This document shows positions 34,590 to 44,200 of a stretch of DNA of 64,000 bases, piece by piece. Source of the stretch: Acanthosepion pharaonis (taxonomy: Eukaryota; Mollusca; Cephalopoda; Sepiida; Sepiidae); the NCBI GenBank assembly GCA_903632075.3, contig CAHIKZ030005495.1, forward strand, positions 2,458,501 to 2,522,500. Reading direction: 5' to 3'. Each line of letters begins with the position of its first letter. Position 1 is the first letter of the stretch. The position numbers and the translations under genes are program-made. Below the pieces are notes generated by a model. It did no database searches, was not told the DNA's origin, and saw nothing but the letters and a program-made list of their open reading frames with translations.

Positions 34590-35005
34590 AATTTTAGTTT
34601 AGTTTACCATTTTATTTTATTTTATTTTAGGTGAATTTTAGTTTACTTTACCGTTTTATTTTATTTTATTTCATTTTAAATGAATTTTACTTTAGTTTAC
34701 TATTTTATTTTATTTTATTTTAAATGAATTTTAGTTTCGTTTACCATTTTATTTTATTTTATTTTAGGTGAATTTTAGTTTACTTTACCGTTTTATTTTA
34801 TTTTATTTTATTTTAAATGAATTTTATTTAGTTTACTATTTTATTTTATTTTATTTTAAATGAATTTTAGTTTCGTTTACCATTTTATTTTATTTTATTT
34901 TAGGTGAATTTTAGTTTACTTTACCGTTTTATTTTATTTTATTTTAAATGAATTTTAGTTTAGTTTACCATTTTATTTTATTTTAGTTGAATTTTAGTTT
35001 AGTTT
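34590..35005. repeat. (TTTTA)n-containing minisatellite with three-monomer higher-order repeat
   Basis: Monomers of about 45 bp combine a gaattttagttt-type block with (ttta)n runs. Three types recur in fixed order: tgaattttagtttactttac, tgaattttactttagtttac (or attttatttagtttac) and tgaattttagtttcgtttac. The series A-B-C appears about twice, giving a period near 135-139 bp. Confidence 0.85.
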
Positions 35006-35501
35006 ACCATTGTTGTGATGTCAACGAAGACTCGTTTGACACTTTTGCAATGTCAACGAATACTTGTTGTCACCTTTGTAATCGCAGATACAACTATAGT
35101 AACGCCGTTGAACAACGCTAGTGCCAGACGCCTTCGAATAAAACTCACACTAATATTACTTGCTTGATAATACTCGTTCGAAAGTAACCACTGTATAGTG
35201 ATCAGAATAGAGAAATAGTATAGTGATATAGGGTAGAGAATAGTATAGTGATATTGAGTAGAGAATAGTATAGTGATATAGGGTAGAGAATAGTATAGTG
35301 ATATTGAGTAGAGGATAGTATAGTGATATAGTAGTCGTGAAGATCAATCTAAACGTCACGCGACTTCCTACATATATGCGTTTCCTCTATGGTCACGTGG
35401 TCTACTTAATTCAATAATGGGATCGCCAGTGTTTACTCACTGGCGATCTATGTTCAAACTCAAGTGTCGGGAGCGACACTTTATTCCGATATAACAACCA
35501 T
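35006..35501. mobile_element. solo LTR with 5-bp target-site duplication
   Basis: The LTR spans 35,011-35,496 (486 bp), begins TGTTGTGATGTC and ends GATATAACA. The 5-bp duplication ACCAT flanks it (35,006-35,010 and 35,497-35,501). The left target lies at the edge of the minisatellite, in the sequence agtttaccat. A TATA-like gaataaaac is at about 35,136. A 25-bp repeat (gtagagaatagtatagtgat) in the middle is described separately. TG...CA ends and a 5-bp duplication fit a Gypsy-type element reduced by LTR-LTR recombination. Confidence 0.9.
35206..35335. repeat. 25-bp tandem repeat inside the solo LTR
   Basis: Units gagaatagtatagtgatat alternate between endings agggta and tgagta, so the real period is a 50-bp dimer. 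Confidence 0.85.
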
Positions 35502-35691
35502 TAAATACATATATAGAAATTTTATACTACAAAATTAATGCAAAATCATTTCGGAATGTTATCATGTAATGTTAATACTAATTAAATGCAATAAATTTAA
35601 GCTAATATTTTTTAGATATTGTAAACATGGTGTACAAAACATTAACTCTAACCCACGCTTTAATTTTGCTAGGTGTATTTATGGCAAAATA

Positions 35692-36292
35692 CTAGGTTGG
35701 CCAGAAAGTCCTGACTCACTTAGGAACGGAAAGAAAACAACAAATTTTGATCTTTGTCTGATGGAATTTCCAATGAGTACGACATTTCGAGTTTGTCCCA
35801 CAAGGTCGCGTCATCAACGCTAAACTGTATTGCCAGCAGCTAGACCGCGTGTACGACAAAGTAAAGAAAGAATACCCTGCTTTGGTCAATCGAAGTTAGG
35901 CTTTGTTTCAGAAAGACAATACGAGGCCGCACTCTGCCAGGTTGACTAAGGAGAAGTTCAAACAGATGGATGATGTTGAGATTCTTCCACATCCACCTTT
36001 CAGTCCCGATGATGCTCCTAGTGACTATGGCCTATCCGCTCAAGGGCACACTTCCGCCCTGACCAGCGATTGAATACTTTTGATGAAATGAAGGAAGCTT
36101 GTTTACAGTTCTTTTTTATTCAAAACCAGCGGACTGGTATCTGGAACATAATCGGATGCTGACTGATCACTGGCAGAAGATCCCCGAGAATGATGGACTT
36201 TATTTTGACGAATAAATGTTCGTGTGGCTCCATGAAATGTTGTTGTTTTCTTTCCGCTTCTTAAGTGAGTCAGGATTTTTTGGCCAGCCTAA
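35692..36292 (+). mobile_element. internally deleted mariner with TA duplications
   Basis: Inverted termini CTAGGTTGGCCAG...CTGACTCACTT and, on the other strand, TTAGGCTGGCCAA...CTGACTCACTT extend for more than 40 bp with high identity (gcggaaagaaaacaac). TA flanks each end (35,690-35,691 and 36,293-36,294). The element is 601 bp, about half the normal length: the N-terminal half of the transposase is missing, so it needs a transposase in trans. Confidence 0.92.
35795..36215 (+). pseudogene. mariner transposase C-terminal pseudogene
   Basis: Codons read QGRVINAKLYCQQLDRVYDK, then FQKDNTRPHSARLT (second catalytic D), then LPHPPFSPDDAPSDYGL (third catalytic D region). After a frameshift they read KPADWYLEHNRMLTDHWQKI, then GLYFDE and a stop at 36,213-36,215. 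A stop codon precedes LFQKDN. It belongs to a different mariner lineage from the 13.3-kb element. Confidence 0.9.
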
Positions 36293-36529
36293 TAGGTCAG
36301 CATAAAAAATAGTTACTTTATTCTAAAACAATAAAATAAAAATAAAAAGTTTCTTTCATGTTTATTTTGTTTCCCGTTATAGTTTTGCCCCAGAATGCAT
36401 TGTTCCGATATGCTTTCAGTTTGATTAAAACTGTTTTAACGTAGATAGTTGATTCAAAGATTAAAATGCATATAACATTTCGTACACCGTTGTTAACAAG
36501 TGGTGTGTGATGAATGACCTTACTAAAGT

Positions 36530-36598
36530 AATAAATATTCATTGTAATATGACCTTAGTAAAGAAATATATATTCATTGTAATATGGCCTGAGTGAAG

Positions 36599-36674
<76 letters not shown>

Positions 36675-36982
36675 CTAGTGAGCCAGACAAATCTACCCAT
36701 GTTTCCCTGACGATCCGGTTAGGTGAAACCTAGGTAGGTTTGTCTGGCTCACTAGGTTTATCTAGGTCTGCTCTACGGTTGTATTGAGCTCTTTTGTTAG
36801 TTAGTTGTTTACTCGTGTCGGGGTTTTTTTTCTTTGGGCTTCAAACCTGCATCTGTGCGATTTTTTTCGACAGACTTTCATGTTTCTAGCTCTTTCTTTT
36901 TTTAAAAACCTTTTTTTCTTTCGTGATTGATTGATTATTGGCAAATCAAAAATTCGAAGGTTTTTCGAAACGAGTATAGTTA

Positions 36983-37025
<43 letters not shown>

Positions 37026-37299
37026 TCAGTATAATATGACCTAAGTAAAGTAATAAAACCTTAGTAACGTAATATATATATACCGATTTTCCAAGCGTAG
37101 CTTAGATGTGTCACAAGGCCAAAAGTAGGGGTCACCCAGTGAAGATCGACCTCAATACTCAGTTGTAATTATTCTAGCGAGACAAGCTTAACCATTACAC
37201 CGCCTTGTGGCGCCTAAAGTAATATATATATATTATATATAATAATATATAATATATATATAATATAATATATATATATTATATAATATACATATATAT

Positions 37300-37390
<91 letters not shown>

Positions 37391-37517
37391 TCATATTACA
37401 ATGAGTATATATATATATATGACATTACTATGATCATATTACAATAAATACAAATTACATTACTTAGGTCCTATTTCAATGAATATATATATATATTACT
37501 TTACCAAGGTAACATTA

Positions 37518-37579
<62 letters not shown>

Positions 37580-37718
37580 AATTTTACCTTGGCAAAGTAA
37601 TATATATTCATATACTTTCATTGAAATAGGACCTAATTAATGTAATTTGTATTCATTGTAATATGACTTTAGTAAAGTAATATATATATACACACATTGT
37701 AATATGACCTAAAGTAAA

Positions 37719-37778
<60 letters not shown>

Positions 37779-37870
37779 ATATTCATTGTAATATGTATTC
37801 ATTTTAATAATACGATAGTAAAGTAATTTGTATTCATTTAATATGACATTAGTAAAATCACGATATACAA
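36530..37870. repeat. (TA)n-rich region derived from a 35-bp minisatellite
   Basis: Scattered monomers of the type ttcattgtaatatgacct alternate with large (TA)n tracts (36,600-36,631 followed by (GATA)n to 36,673; 36,984-37,023; 37,220-37,390; 37,522-37,576; 37,721-37,770). The TA tracts appear to have expanded from the gtaatatatattcatt part of the monomer. A perfect hairpin lies near 36,675-36,765 (gatctagtgagccagacaaa and its inverse). Confidence 0.8.
37083..37213 (-). mobile_element. tRNA-derived SINE fragment
   Basis: On the minus strand ggcggtgtaatggttaagct (A box) is followed about 45 nt later by tgaggtcgatcttcactggg (B-box-like) and then ttttggccttgtgacaca. The order fits a SINE head plus body start. 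It interrupts the minisatellite-derived region. Confidence 0.6.
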
Positions 37871-38305
37871 ATCCTCGAGCCCAATTATAATTATGCTTTT
37901 AATCTTTACTTTTTTTCTTTTGAATTTCATGGTAATTGTTCTGATGAACTTACCGCTATCGTACCTAGACTTTATGAATTTAAGCGCAATACTAGATTGG
38001 CAACTAGGTCTCACATTTTACAGTTGAAATATTTACCTGTAACCGAAGGTTCTATGCTAACAGTTACTTCTCTCGCACTTCTCACTTGTGGAACTCTCTT
38101 CTTGTTTCTTGCTTTCCAGTGAACTTTGACTTAAAAAAAATTCAATGCAATGTCAATCGTTAGCTAGTGTCTTCTCGATTTTTCTTCTTTTATTTTTCTC
38201 GCTCCTTTTTTCACCTTTTCTTATCCTTTAACACGCAGTAACCCTGTTGTGTCTTAGTGGTTTTACTGCCTTGTTTCGGGTAAAATGATTAAAAAAAAAT
38301 TTTTT
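37870..38305 (+). pseudogene. LINE 3' end, copy 1 of a duplicated segment
   Basis: Codons read FEFHGNCSDELTAIVPRLYE, FKRNTRLATRSH, homologous to YLHGNCSAELLSLVPRLHEF and KRPTRLASRSH at 59.6 kb. The 3' tail cttagtggttttactgcctt...gggtaaaatgattaaaaa is present. The same segment occurs at 41.4 kb, again directly after the 35-bp minisatellite. Confidence 0.8.
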
Positions 38306-38693
38306 AACAGTAGCCATCTACCTTGAGTGTCACTCGAGCATTGCATTGCATAAACTTTAGTATTAAAATTTGTTATTTACTTGAATTAACTAAGTTTCGT
38401 TTAGCATAGTTATAAACCACATGTTTTGTTTTGTGGATGTTGTAGACGCACAACTGAACCTGAGTGGATGTACATAGTCGAAAACAAACAGTCTTGCAGA
38501 AAGTAATGTATAAAACCAATTTTCAGTGTCCTTTCAAGTGGAAATCGCTCTGATAACGATGTATTCACCCTCTAAAGTAATCAACGAATGTGGCCTGATG
38601 CCAGACAAAGATCTGTTGGACAGCTGTTCGTGAAATAGTCTTCGTTGGTCTTGCATTTTTCAGTCGGATAGATCAATAGATGAAACATTGCAT
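38306..38693. other. AT-rich stretch, nothing recognised
   Basis: No repeat family or domain was recognised. Confidence 0.4.
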
Positions 38694-38754
38694 CGTCCTG
38701 GGTATGACGATAAACAACATCTGGCAGCAAGGCCACTGATCAGAATATTAGAGA
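38694..38754 (-). mobile_element. repeat family A, copy 2, left part
   Basis: gtcctgggtatgacgataaa, caacatctggcagcaaggcc, actgatcag match family A. The sequence then breaks at the Helitron-like insertion and resumes at 39,477 (ttttgaggagcggg, ttaacccctaactgggg). Confidence 0.8.
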
Positions 38755-39394
38755 CTAGCAGTAGAGCCCGGCGTTGCCCGGGGATGTAACAGTAAGAGAT
38801 AGATCAAATATCGACCATCATAAAGACTGAAAAATAAAATTGACAAAGATTATTGTTTAAGTTTGACGGACACGCATGTCTTAATTAGTTTTTTGTTTTG
38901 TTTTGTTTTGTTTTTTTACGAATTGGTCAAACCCAAACTCAAACAAAAAGATTGTTTTCAATCGTTATGAGTCTACCGATTGAATAGAATTTTATTATAA
39001 ACAATTGTCTTGGAAATGGAATTTTTAAAGCATTCTGAATGTAAAAATAAAGAAATAAGTGCGCAAGACAATAAGAAACACTACCTGCCAAAAAAAAAAA
39101 GTGAAGTTTTGTTGAAATCGGTTGAAAAATGTAGGAAATCAGATCCCATATATAAACGAACACACAGACACAAACAACCTGGGTTTTTGTAATAAGTATA
39201 ACTCGATATGAGTTGTCCCCTTTTCATTCTCGCGATGCCTCTTAATCGTGTTTTCAAATTGATTTCGTGCAAAAACAATTGTGTTTTTCCAATTTTTGGT
39301 GCTGTCAGAACAACCGCAAGGTAATTTTACGTGGTTCTGTGAAGTTTTGTTGAAATCGATTGAAAAATGTAGGAAATCCGATCCAATATATAAA

Positions 39395-39453
<59 letters not shown>

Positions 39454-39476
39454 CCTGGGTTTTATAATAAGTATGA
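38755..39476 (-). mobile_element. Helitron-like non-autonomous element, copy 2 (722 bp)
   Basis: Inverted copy of the 29,364-30,064 element. The CTAG end (38,755-38,758) is followed by the GC hairpin cccggcgttgcccggg, and the TC end is at 39,475-39,476. Read on the minus strand, the flanking bases are A before TC and T after CTAG. The internal (CA)n tract (39,401-39,452) is much longer than the GT tracts of copy 1. The host repeat on both sides confirms the ends. Confidence 0.82.
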
Positions 39477-39715
39477 TTTTGAGGAGCGGGAAACTATTGT
39501 TGTACCCAGGACAAATATGACAAATAATTAACCCCTAACTGGGGGGAAAACACTATGAAAGTGTAGAAATACATTTTTATAGTGAAGGTGCCAACAATAC
39601 ATTTTCATAGATTACCAGTAATATGGTTTTGTAAAAAACAATATTTTTAGCAATACATTTTTGTAAGGAGAAAAATATATTACCATCAATACATTTTTGT
39701 GAAAGAAATTACGAA
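39477..39715 (-). mobile_element. repeat family A, copy 2, right part
   Basis: Continues the interrupted copy with acactatgaaagtgtagaaa and repeated ttaccagtaatatgg / attaccatcaatacattttt units typical of the family tail. Confidence 0.75.
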
Positions 39716-40500
39716 TGATTTCCCCAAAATTAAATTTTAAAATTAATTGACCCATAAGGAAACATGAAATAAGCAAACATTGCACTAGTTTACTGAACTT
39801 ACAGTTAGAGTAAAAATCACTATTTTTGTCCCCAGAGAAAATTCAGCGTAGACTTACTCAGAACTGGGTGTGTTGCAGGAAAGAAAGTCAAATACGAGAC
39901 GAATGCAGAGTCAACAGAATAGTTGTAAAGTTCCTTCGGTCTTTTGGGGTTTTGTTTGTTTGTTGTTTTTTTTTTATTTATTTATTTTTTTTTTTAGAAT
40001 TATTTTTATTTCTACAGATTAATAACCTAAACATCTGCATGAACAGGATGCTTTTTAATTCATGCCTTTGTTAAACAGCTACACATATATGTTAGTACCC
40101 AGCGCCCACCAAGAAGATAAATAGACGTTTGTTGTCACAAAAACATTTTCGTTACCATGGAAATAGGACGTAAATTGAATTTCAGTGGTATGCATTTTCG
40201 GGATGGACAGTCAAGATATTGCCTTCGTCAAGCTTAGATCATCGTCGAGTCAAATTAAAGGAAGGGAAGCCTTATAGGAAGATAGTGCAGCACCAGTTTT
40301 CATAGAAGAGAAGGTGAAAATCAGAAAAAGATATAAATTCAGTAAAGCCTCGATTTAAAAACTAACTGACAAGAGAGAGTGTGTTTCTTTTAATCCGACA
40401 AATTCTTGATTTCGTCAAGAAGCAAATTCAGTTGATCATTTTGTTAAGTCCAAGACAATCAATATAAAAAAGCCAATGCTACTTAAAACTTTATAAAAAG
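39716..40500. other. AT-rich stretch, nothing recognised
   Basis: No repeat family or protein domain was recognised. Confidence 0.4.
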
Positions 40501-40539
40501 TGAAATAATAATAAAAACAATAACAACAAAAACAGCAGC

Positions 40540-40542
40540 ATC

Positions 40543-40582
<40 letters not shown>
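40540..40582. repeat. (AAT)n microsatellite
   Basis: About 14 aat repeats. Confidence 0.95.
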
Positions 40583-40584
<2 letters not shown>

Positions 40585-40659
40585 TGATTCATTGCCTTTA
40601 GATGTGTACATAAAATATTTCGGAGTAAACGTCAATAAAATACGAAATTTCATATAATA

Positions 40660-41395
40660 TAATAAGCAACGTAATATATAATCATTGTAATATGACCTTA
40701 GTAAAGTTATTTTTATTCATTGTAATATGACTATAGTAATTCGTATTCATTTTAACATGACCATAGTAAAGTAATTTATATTCATTAAAATATGACCATA
40801 GTAAAGTAATTTGTATTCATTTTAATAGGACCATAGCAATGTAATTTGTATTCATTGTAATATGACCTTAGTAATTTGTATTCATTGTAATATGACCATA
40901 GTAATGTAATTTGTATTCATTGTAATATGACTTTAGTAAAGTAATTCATATTCATTAAAATATGACCTTAGTAAAGTTATTTTTATTCATTGTAATATGG
41001 CCTTAGTAAAGTAGTTTATATTCACTGTAATATGACCTTAGTAAAGTAATTTGTATTCATAGTAATATGACCAGAGTAAAGTAATTTGTATTCCTTTTAA
41101 TAGGACCATAGTAATTTGTATTCATAGTAATATGACCTTAGTAAAGTAATTTGTATTCATTTTAATATGACCTTAGTAAAGTAATTTATATTCATTAAAA
41201 TATGACCTTAGTAAAGTTATTTTTATTCGTTGTAATATGACCTTATAATATATATAACCTTGTAATATATATACTGATTATAATATGACCTTAGTAAAGT
41301 AATTTATATTCATTGTAATATGATCATAATAAAGTAATTTGTATTCATTGTAATATGACCATAGCAAAGTAATTTGTATTCACTGAAAAATGAGT
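40660..41395. repeat. 35-bp minisatellite array (about 20 units)
   Basis: The consensus unit is tagtaaagtaatttgtattc followed by attgtaatatgacct. Variants include taatttgtatt/taatttatatt, ttgtaatatg/ttaaaatatg and gaccttag/gaccatag. The array ends directly at a LINE 3' end. Confidence 0.92.
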
Positions 41396-41396
41396 T

Positions 41397-41870
41397 TAGT
41401 TAAATCACGATATACAAAGATTAAGAGGATTAAATCCTCGAGCCGAATTATAATTATGCTTTTAATCTTTACTTTTTGTCTTTTGAATTTCATGGTAATT
41501 GTTCTGATGAACTTTCTGCTATGGTACCTAGACTTTATGAATTTAAGCGCAGTACTAGATTGGCAGCTAGGTCTCATCATTTTACACTTGAAATGTTTAC
41601 ATGTAACCGAGGTAACAGTTTCTTCTCTCGCACTTCTCACTTATGGAACTTTCTTCTTGGTTCTTTCTTTCCAGTGAACTTTGACTTAAAAAATTTAAAT
41701 GCAATGTCAATCGTTATCTACTGTCTTCTTCATTCCTCTTCTTTTATTATTCTCGCTCCTTAATAATGTTTCACCTTTTTTTTATCCTTTAACACGCAGT
41801 AACCCTGTTGTGTCTTAGTGGTTTTACTGCCTTGTTACGGGTAAAATGATTAAAAAAATATTTTAACAGT
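41397..41870 (+). pseudogene. LINE 3' end, copy 2 of a duplicated segment
   Basis: Codons read FEFHGNCSDELSAMVPRLYE, FKRSTRLAARSHHFTLEMFT and NSFFSRTSHLWN, then the 3' tail ttagtggttttactgccttg...gtaaaatgattaaaaa. It is nearly identical to the 37.87-38.31 kb copy, and both follow minisatellite DNA, so the pair is a segmental duplication. Confidence 0.82.
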
Positions 41871-42020
41871 AGCCCTCTACATTGAGTGTCACTCGAGCAT
41901 TGAGGTTCTGTTTTTTTTTGTCGGTTTTCTCTCAATCTCTGACAAAGTTTTAATAAAAGTGAAACATCTTAAATTGATATACGTTTCCTATCTCTTCCTT
42001 TTTTATCACACACACACACA

Positions 42021-42219
42021 CACACATATAAATATATATATATATATTGTTCCTGGCTCTTTATGATTTATTTCATTTGTCCCTGCTCTACTTACCGTAT
42101 TGAGCACTCTACGTTTTAGGTTTATTACTCGCTTGTTTTTTTTTTGTTTGGACTAAAAACTTAAGGCACTGGGCGATTTATTTCGCCCTGAGGTATTTTT
42201 TTCCAACCGAATATATCTA

Positions 42220-42268
<49 letters not shown>
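42021..42268. repeat. (CA)n and (TA)n microsatellites
   Basis: A CA/TA tract at about 42,008-42,046 and a TA tract at about 42,220-42,268; the second bounds the ribozyme-bearing unit on its left. Confidence 0.92.
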
Positions 42269-42273
<5 letters not shown>

Positions 42274-42311
42274 AATATAATGTAGTGGTTCCAACGAGAG
42301 AAAAGTATGTA

Positions 42312-42813
42312 TATTAAAAAAGAAGAGAGGTGGCGCAAACGTTTTTTGGTTGTAATGTGGATTTATTTAGAAAAAAAATATTATGCTTTGTTTTACATAA
42401 TTTTACGACACGACATGACATGCTGACAGAAACGCACCAAAATGGAAACAGATCCAAGAACACATAGGGGTCAGTAAAACATTAAAAGATAAAATGCCGA
42501 TAACTAATTCATCATCTCGCTAGACCAACCTTAATTGTTTTATGACCCTTCGCGCAGAACCCTTCGCCAATTCAAGAAAGAAATTCAGATTACCAACACA
42601 CAAACAGAAAATGTCTCATATCGAGAATATTTAACATTGAACATGAGGAAAAATTAATTATTTTTAATAATATGTGGAAATCTCCACTTTTACCTGAAGA
42701 CGGTCGCGAGACCAGAAACACGTGTCGTAAAATTATGTAAAACAAAGCATAATATTTTTTCTAAATAAATCCACATTACAACCAAAAACGTTTGCGGCAC
42801 CTCTCTTCTCTTC

Positions 42814-42822
<9 letters not shown>
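42312..42822. mobile_element. inverted-repeat unit 1 with hammerhead motif, bounded by (TA)n
   Basis: Arms of about 101 bp (42,312-42,412 and 42,721-42,822) share aagaagagaggtggcgcaaa, gttgtaatgtggatttattt and ttatgctttgttttacataa in inverse orientation. (TA)n tracts adjoin both outer ends. The hammerhead motif (next entry) sits at the inner end of the right arm, and its predicted cleavage point falls within the first bases of the arm. No ORF is present. Confidence 0.75.
42688..42732 (+). ncRNA. hammerhead ribozyme, type I layout
   Basis: Reading 5' to 3': stem I strand TTTTAC (42,688-42,693); core CTGAAGA (42,694-42,700); stem II GGTC-GCGA-GACC (42,702-42,713) with a GNRA loop and a C/A mismatch at its base; core GAAA (42,715-42,718); stem III ACAC/GTGT, self-complementary without a loop; cleavage triplet GTC (42,724-42,726); stem I strand GTAAAA (42,727-42,732). 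All invariant core residues (CUGANGA, GAAA, NUH) are present and all three stems pair. Loopless stem III is known in Penelope-like hammerheads, which may act as dimers. The mismatch at 10.1/11.1 is the main caveat. Confidence 0.75.

Positions 42823-42849
<27 letters not shown>
42819..42849. repeat. (TA)n microsatellite between two ribozyme-bearing units
   Basis: A TA tract shared as the boundary of units 1 and 2. Confidence 0.93.
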
Positions 42850-42852
<3 letters not shown>

Positions 42853-42879
42853 AGCAAATATATGGATATAGATCCGACA

Positions 42880-43211
42880 GTATGAAGAAAATATACTGAA
42901 AAAACAAACAAAAATCCTAATATGCGATTATGCTGGTTTAATGTTTAATGTCAACGTCGGACGTTTCGACGACGTGATCATATTTAAACGGAACGCTGAT
43001 CTTATAAAAGATTTCAGTTATCTGTTTGGATTGGTATTACTTTTATGACCATCGTCTTTTTCATGTTGAATTGTATATGATCTATGTTAATTATGTTTTA
43101 TGAATATGTCCTGAAGATGGTCTATTAGACCGAAACGTCCGACGTTGACATTAAACATTAAAACAGCATAATCGCATATTAGGATTTTTTTTGTTTTTTC
43201 AGTATATTTTC

Positions 43212-43219
<8 letters not shown>
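42880..43219. mobile_element. inverted-repeat unit 2 with hammerhead-like motif
   Basis: The left arm (42,880-42,978; atactgaaaaaacaaac, cctaatatgcgattatgctg, tttaatgtcaacgtcggacg) is the inverse of the right arm (43,131-43,219). (TA)n bounds both ends. The layout equals unit 1, with different arm sequence and a short spacer. In the left arm the CTGAAGA half of the core is replaced, leaving only GAAACGTCCGACGTT. Confidence 0.75.
43106..43151 (+). ncRNA. hammerhead-like motif, unit 2
   Basis: Stem I ATGTC (43,106-43,110) with GACAT (43,147-43,151); core CTGAAGA (43,111-43,117); one extra T; stem II GGTC-TATTA-GACC; GAAA (43,132-43,135); stem III ACGT-CCG-ACGT; cleavage triplet GTT ending at 43,146. 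The core is complete, but the single unpaired base before stem II has no partner, which may weaken activity. The same extra base is seen in most copies in this window. Confidence 0.65.

Positions 43220-43281
<62 letters not shown>
43215..43281. repeat. (TA)n microsatellite
   Basis: A long pure TA tract at the right end of unit 2. Confidence 0.96.
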
Positions 43282-43282
<1 letters not shown>

Positions 43283-43374
43283 TCAGGTTCCAAACTAGCA
43301 ACTAACAAGGACAGTGAAGTAGAAAGCATGAAAAATGTGGCGCATGAAGACGCCAATAATTACAATTGATTTTC

Positions 43375-43530
43375 GGTCCTCAGTTTTTTATTGGAAATGT
43401 TCTGATAGACGTACTGAAGGGATCCCAGGCAGTCCATGCCTTAAAGAAATACAAAAAAAAAATGTTCTAATAAGCACAGTTCACACCTTACAAAAAGCCT
43501 TGTTTATGTAAAATGCGTGTGTTTTTAGGT
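43375..43530 (+). pseudogene. LINE C-terminal tail fragment
   Basis: ggaaatgttctgatagacgt, gggatcccaggcagtccatg and ccttaaagaaatac match the tail of the 45.1-kb LINE fragment (aaagtgttccgatagattca; gattcctggtagcccgtga), continuing into a shared 3' end with tatgtaaaatg. Confidence 0.6.
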
Positions 43531-43557
43531 TGACATGATGCCTTTTCTGACTTCAGT

Positions 43558-43875
43558 TCTCGCGTCCTGGGGATGACGATAAACTGCTTCCAGCAGCAAG
43601 ATACCTGTTCGAGAAATTAGAGGTTTTACGGATCGTGGAACCACCTTTTAACTGCTGTTGTTCGGAGGTCCATCCTGAACCCGAGTGGTACCACTTCCTG
43701 GGGTGCCAGCTATGGGCAAATAGTGAATCTTGAAACAAAAATCAACAATAACTATTCATAATAAAATGGTCCACAATACATTTTTATAGCAAAATGACAA
43801 TCAATTCAAAACTAAAAAAATATAAAAATACATTTTTATAGTAAAATTACCAATAATACATTTTATGATCTGCAT
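43558..43875 (-). mobile_element. repeat family A, copy 3
   Basis: gtcctggggatgacgataaa, ctgcttccagcagcaagata, ggatcgtggaaccacctttt, ggtgccagctatgggcaaat match the family; the tail has repeated caataatacatttt-like units. Confidence 0.75.
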
Positions 43876-44090
43876 ATTATATATTTAAAAAACATACCTT
43901 TACCTTAAAAGTATAAAATTATGTACAAAATATCTGTAGTTGAAAGCATAAAATTACATACAAAATAGTTAGCAAAGAACCCATATAGATGTTAATATGT
44001 CGCAAGACAAAATCAACCAACCAGCTAACATTACGTCTCGTCTCTAGTTGAGATCTAGATGGAGATGGGTATATAACAGAAATCAAAGGA

Positions 44091-44121
<31 letters not shown>

Positions 44122-44200
44122 CTGTCATGGGTCCTCACCTATAACTACAGAATGAAATCTTCTTAACACTATGTATACTACGCCTCTCAAGAGAGAGGGA

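Noticed and set aside
40660..41395. CRISPR-like array
   Set aside because: 35-bp units are directly adjacent and degenerate; it is a minisatellite.
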